DNA of 7,128 nucleotides from Candidatus Desantisbacteria bacterium CG2_30_40_21 (lineage in GTDB: Bacteria > UBA9089 > CG2-30-40-21), in contig MNYI01000044.1 in assembly GCA_001873945.1 (NCBI GenBank), positions 1 to 7,128 of the forward strand. Reading direction: 5' to 3'. A program made the position numbers and the translations under genes. Under the pieces are notes generated by a model that did no database searches, was not told where the DNA came from, and worked only from the letters and a program-made list of their open reading frames with translations. This document shows positions 5,137-7,128 of this stretch, one piece after another; positions within the stretch are counted from its first letter, which is position 1; the number at the start of each line of letters is the position of its first letter.

Positions 5137-6516
5137 CTATTTCTTCTTCTCCCCAGGAAAAGCAGGTATTCTTATCCTGAAATAACCTGACACAGAATAT
5201 CCATTAAGGGTATCACTTTCAAGTTTATCGTTGAACTTGATGTAGGTAAAATTGAAGGGGAGAAATTTGTCGATAAAGGTATTTATCATAACACATTCCT
5301 TTTTTTGAGGATAGATGATTTCAACGAATGCCTTACGGTTACATATAATTGTATTCAAGCCAGCAATGAAAGCCTTATCAGAGGTTACATTTAATTTATT
5401 TGAAATGGGATTGATGAGTTTACCAATGGGTCCTGATTGGTTGCCAATATGAAAACCAATGTTTTTGAAACTTTTACTCATGATGTCATAGGTATAACCA
5501 AAGGAGTCAGATTGGTTTGAAACTGCCCCGCCCATTTGGTTGGCATTGGATGCCTTGCCCTGAAGGACGATAAAACTATGATACCCAAATGCTATTGCTG
5601 GAATCCATTTCTTTTCAGGAATTAGATTGTACTTAAAATCACCCGAACAGCTTAACCGATTGATGGGGTTAAATATATCTATTCTTTCAAGCTTGCTTTC
5701 TTTATACTCTGTCTTATTCCAAAATTCTCCAATATAATAGGTAAACATAAAGTCTATATTAAACTTTCTTTGTTTATCAAGCCTGTAGGCTGTTGGTATC
5801 AGCATTAAGCCTGTTGTTGAGGGACTGCCGGTAATGATTGGTTTGCCTGAGAATGCAATCATCCATCTTCCTATGGAACCCCATATTCTTGAAGGTGGGG
5901 CATTATCTACTTGAGGGGTGGTGGTAGCCGTAGATTCAGATGACTGGCTTGAGAGGGTAGGGGAGCCGATAGTGGATGATCCCGATGGTTGATAGGTTGA
6001 TGGGTTGATGGGTTGATCAACCGTAGATGAGCCGACAGAGGATGATTCTGCCCCCTGCGGACTATTTCCTGCCTCTTGCCTGCTGCTCACTGTGGGAGAG
6101 CCGGCATTAGATGACTCCGTGCCATTTGTAGTTGTCCCTGAAACCATGGCATCCATTTGAAAGGTGGTTGTATCCGTAGACTCAGATGGCTGACTTGAGA
6201 GAGTAGGGGAGCCGATAGTGGATGATCCTGATGGTTGATAGGTTGATGGGTTGATGGGTTGATCAACCATAGATGAGCCGACACTGGACGATTCTGTCCC
6301 CTGCTGACTGCTGACTGCCTCTTGCTTACTTTCTACTGTAGGGGAGCCAATATCTGATGATTCTGTCCCCATCATTTCATTTTCCTCTGTAGTGGAAGTA
6401 GTTGTCCCCTCTTCATATTGAGGGGATAATTCAAGTTTATCCCCATCAATATTCTCACCATAGCATAAGGATAGGTGGGTTAATAAAACCACGAAAATGA
6501 TAAAAATTTTATTCAT
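5137..6516 (-). CDS. Secreted Ser/Thr/Pro-rich repeat protein with a possible outer-membrane barrel domain
   Basis: I do not recognise this 459-residue protein with certainty. The ATG at 6516 follows GAGG (6526-6529, complement) with a 9-base spacer; the TTG at 6531 lies against that site and is unlikely. Residues 1-20 form a signal peptide (MNKIFIIFVVLLTHLSLCYG), probably cut by signal peptidase I; LSLC is a poor lipobox. Residues 21-200 are low-complexity, rich in Ser, Thr, Gly and Pro, and carry two copies of an 82-residue unit. Residues 210-459 look folded, with alternating aromatic/hydrophobic beta-strand segments such as FNIDFMFTYYIG, DFKYNLIPEK, IPAIAFGYHSF and a final GYFRIRIPAF, which fits an outer-membrane beta-barrel. 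The pattern faintly recalls YjbH-type exopolysaccharide barrel proteins; that is a guess. Its stop is 11 bases before kdsA, so an envelope role is likely. Confidence 0.75.
   Translation of the reverse strand: MNKIFIIFVVLLTHLSLCYGENIDGDKLELSPQYEEGTTTSTTEENEMMGTESSDIGSPTVESKQEAVSSQQGTESSSVGSSMVDQPINPSTYQPSGSSTIGSPTLSSQPSESTDTTTFQMDAMVSGTTTNGTESSNAGSPTVSSRQEAGNSPQGAESSSVGSSTVDQPINPSTYQPSGSSTIGSPTLSSQSSESTATTTPQVDNAPPSRIWGSIGRWMIAFSGKPIITGSPSTTGLMLIPTAYRLDKQRKFNIDFMFTYYIGEFWNKTEYKESKLERIDIFNPINRLSCSGDFKYNLIPEKKWIPAIAFGYHSFIVLQGKASNANQMGGAVSNQSDSFGYTYDIMSKSFKNIGFHIGNQSGPIGKLINPISNKLNVTSDKAFIAGLNTIICNRKAFVEIIYPQKKECVMINTFIDKFLPFNFTYIKFNDKLESDTLNGYSVSGYFRIRIPAFPGEKKK
5987..6018. repeat. Octanucleotide GGTTGATR tandem array, copy A (4 units)
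   Basis: Four consecutive 8-base units read GGTTGATA, GGTTGATG, GGTTGATG, GGTTGATC on the plus strand. The last one opens a perfect 12-bp palindrome GGTTGATCAACC (6011-6022). The array codes on the minus strand for part of the DQPINPSTYQP segment of the secreted protein. Since 8 is not a multiple of 3, gain or loss of one unit would shift the reading frame. Confidence 0.85.
6233..6264. repeat. Octanucleotide GGTTGATR tandem array, copy B (4 units)
   Basis: Identical to the array at 5987-6018 and exactly 246 bp away, one copy in each 82-residue coding repeat. The unit count (four) and the order of unit variants are the same in both, so the array existed before the larger duplication or has been kept equal by conversion. 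Confidence 0.85.
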
Positions 6517-6843
6517 TATTTTATTCCTCAATACATTTCATCATAAAAATTGCTGCCAAAGTTGCCGTATCACTGCACACATTTGTGCCCAATCATTATC
6601 TCTCAGCATTCCTAATCTACGCATAATTAAACGCTTTTCTATTGTTGCTATTTTATGTACTCGAATAATTGAAGGGACTAATAAGCCTGCCTGTTGCCAC
6701 TTTATAATTTCAACATCAAAAGGCGTTTGCACCGGTTGACTGGTTACTCGGGTTACAACAACATCCTCATCCCCTGTATCCAAAAGGACTATTGCAGGGC
6801 GCTGTTTCACGCTCGTAATATCTGTAAAGGGAAAAGATACCAA

Positions 6844-6851
6844 AATAATTC
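6844..6851. repeat. Target-site duplication, left copy
   Basis: AATAATTC abuts the left terminal repeat and matches AATAATTT at 7077-7084 in seven of eight bases. The reading frame of the restored toxin gene (ATT ATT TTG after GAA) requires the T form, so the C at 6851 is likely the changed base. Confidence 0.8.
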
Positions 6852-6866
6852 CGAGCTGTGCAATCG
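6852..6866. repeat. Terminal inverted repeat, left
   Basis: CGAGCTGTGCAATCG is the exact reverse complement of 7062-7076. The similarity continues more loosely inward: the ACACAGAGAACGCAAAG segment (6877-6893) pairs with the CTTTGTGTCTTTGTGT segment (7037-7052) with few mismatches and a gap. Confidence 0.9.
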
Positions 6867-7061
6867 AGTTTTTTTAACACAGAGAACGCAAAGATTACGC
6901 AAAGTTCGCAGAGTTTGAAGAACCTTTATTTCTTCTCGCAAAGACGCAAAGCTCACAAGGTTCACTTATTTCTCACACAAAGCCACAGAGATCACAAAGA
7001 TATATGAGATTTTTCTTCTTTTCTATCCTTTGTGTTCTTTGTGTCTTTGTGTGATTAATTC

Positions 7062-7076
7062 CGATTGCACAGCTCG
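7062..7076. repeat. Terminal inverted repeat, right
   Basis: CGATTGCACAGCTCG is the exact reverse complement of 6852-6866 and marks the right end of the 225-bp element. The following base, 7077, begins the second copy of the direct repeat. Confidence 0.9.
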
Positions 7077-7084
7077 AATAATTT
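7077..7084. repeat. Target-site duplication, right copy
   Basis: AATAATTT abuts the right terminal repeat and, on the minus strand, is part of codons 8-10 (GAA ATT ATT) of the toxin gene. It pairs with the left copy at 6844-6851. Confidence 0.8.
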
Positions 7085-7128
7085 CACCAAAACTGTAGTT
7101 TTTCATTATTAAATCCTGTCATAGATAG

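Larger units (their letters stand above)
5905..6369 (-). repeat. Two tandem 82-residue (246-bp) coding repeats with nested sub-repeats
   Basis: In the secreted protein, residues 50-122 return at 132-204, an exact offset of 82 residues or 246 bp. The central part (VDQPINPSTYQPSGSSTIG onward) is almost unchanged at the DNA level. Inside each unit a shorter module of the form G-x-E/S-S-S-x-x-G-S occurs three times, starting at residues 50, 73 and 96, then 132, 155 and 178. The spacing is 23, 23, 36, 23, 23 residues. This indicates an older 23-residue repeat that was later duplicated as a 82-residue block. Such segments usually act as flexible stalks or linkers. Confidence 0.9.
6852..7076. mobile_element. 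MITE-like non-autonomous element, 225 bp
   Basis: The element is bounded by perfect 15-bp terminal inverted repeats, CGAGCTGTGCAATCG (6852-6866) and its complement (7062-7076). It is flanked by 8-bp direct repeats AATAATTC (6844-6851) and AATAATTT (7077-7084), which fit a target-site duplication with one later change. It contains no open frame of note and no transposase. The inside carries repeated NCRCARAG words at 6886, 6897, 6906, 6936, 6944, 6975, 6983 and 6992, and the reverse-oriented CTTTGTG at 7028, 7037 and 7045, so the two halves can pair into a long imperfect hairpin. An 8-bp duplication occurs in several families (for example ISL3, IS1595, IS6); I cannot say which transposase moves it. 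Confidence 0.88.
6541..7106 (-). pseudogene. PemK/MazF-family toxin gene, interrupted by a 225-bp element
   Basis: The family comprises ribosome-dependent or -independent mRNA endonucleases of type II toxin-antitoxin pairs. The start is ATG at 7106-7104, with AGGA at 7114-7117 (complement) seven bases ahead. Ten codons, MKNYSFGEII, run to 7077; the element at 6852-7076 follows, and the frame continues into stop codons inside it. The rest of the protein (LVSFPFTD onward) lies at 6843-6541. Joining the parts gives 110 residues, the family's usual length, with GEIILVSFPFTD, the RPAIVL motif bearing the likely catalytic Arg, VTSQ, and the C-terminal GLL-PS-IRVHKIATIEKRLIMRRLG block. A 100-codon remnant beginning TTG (6843) stays open, but it lacks the first beta-strand and has only a weak ribosome binding site. 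The antitoxin gene would be expected upstream, beyond the window; a possible stop TGA at 7119-7121 (complement) could be its end. The secreted-protein gene begins 24 bases downstream. Confidence 0.88.

Noticed and set aside
6087..6284. 65-codon minus-strand frame overlapping the coding repeats
   Set aside because: It is a shifted reading of the same octamer and Ser/Thr repeat DNA and has no independent support.
6517..6531. TTG at 6531 as the start of the secreted repeat protein
   Set aside because: It lies directly against the GAGG ribosome binding site that serves the ATG at 6516.
6852..7076. CRISPR-like reading of the spaced CACAAAG words
   Set aside because: The words are only 7-8 bases, imperfect, irregularly spaced and inverted in one half, with no spacers of constant length; the transposon-end evidence explains the region better.

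Overview
The window comes from an AT-rich, diderm (Gram-negative type) bacterium. Two genes of the KDO branch of lipopolysaccharide synthesis (kdsA, kdsD) imply an LPS-bearing outer membrane, and one encoded protein looks like a secreted, barrel-like outer-membrane protein. Nothing fixes the taxon. The dispersed CTTTGTG-type repeats and REP-like hairpins suggest an environmental or uncultured lineage, but this is a weak inference.

Layout. Positions 1-441 hold no convincing gene: a CTTTGTG-type repeat at the left edge, a REP-like hairpin at 185-218 and otherwise featureless AT-rich DNA. A perfect 19-bp terminator-like hairpin (442-485) insulates a near-consensus sigma-70 promoter (487-515) that reads into tRNA-Gly(UCC) (570-645). 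A tightly packed plus-strand cluster follows: a BtuF-like metal/cobalamin-binding lipoprotein (749-1675), greA (1672-2145, ATGA overlap) and ribD (2152-3234, 6-nt gap). Facing it is a minus-strand cluster, read from high to low coordinates: a PemK/MazF-type toxin gene broken by a small transposable element, an unrecognised secreted protein with long Ser/Thr/Pro-rich repeats (6516-5137), kdsA (5125-4295) and kdsD (4267-3305). The two clusters converge on a 70-nt spacer.

How the genes work together. KdsD makes D-arabinose-5-phosphate, which KdsA condenses with phosphoenolpyruvate to give KDO-8-phosphate for the LPS core. The upstream secreted protein is closely coupled to them (11-nt gap, and the kdsA Shine-Dalgarno overlaps its stop codon), so it may also serve the cell envelope. 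The other cluster joins vitamin uptake (a B12-type binding protein), transcription-elongation rescue (GreA) and riboflavin synthesis (RibD) without an obvious common pathway.

The most notable observation is at 6844-7084. A 225-bp element with perfect 15-bp terminal inverted repeats and flanking 8-bp direct repeats (7 of 8 identical) sits inside codons 8-10 of the toxin gene. Removing the element and one direct-repeat copy restores an uninterrupted 110-residue PemK-like protein with a good ribosome binding site. The interior of the element is made of CACAAAG/CTTTGTG-type repeats, the same kind seen at the left edge of the window.
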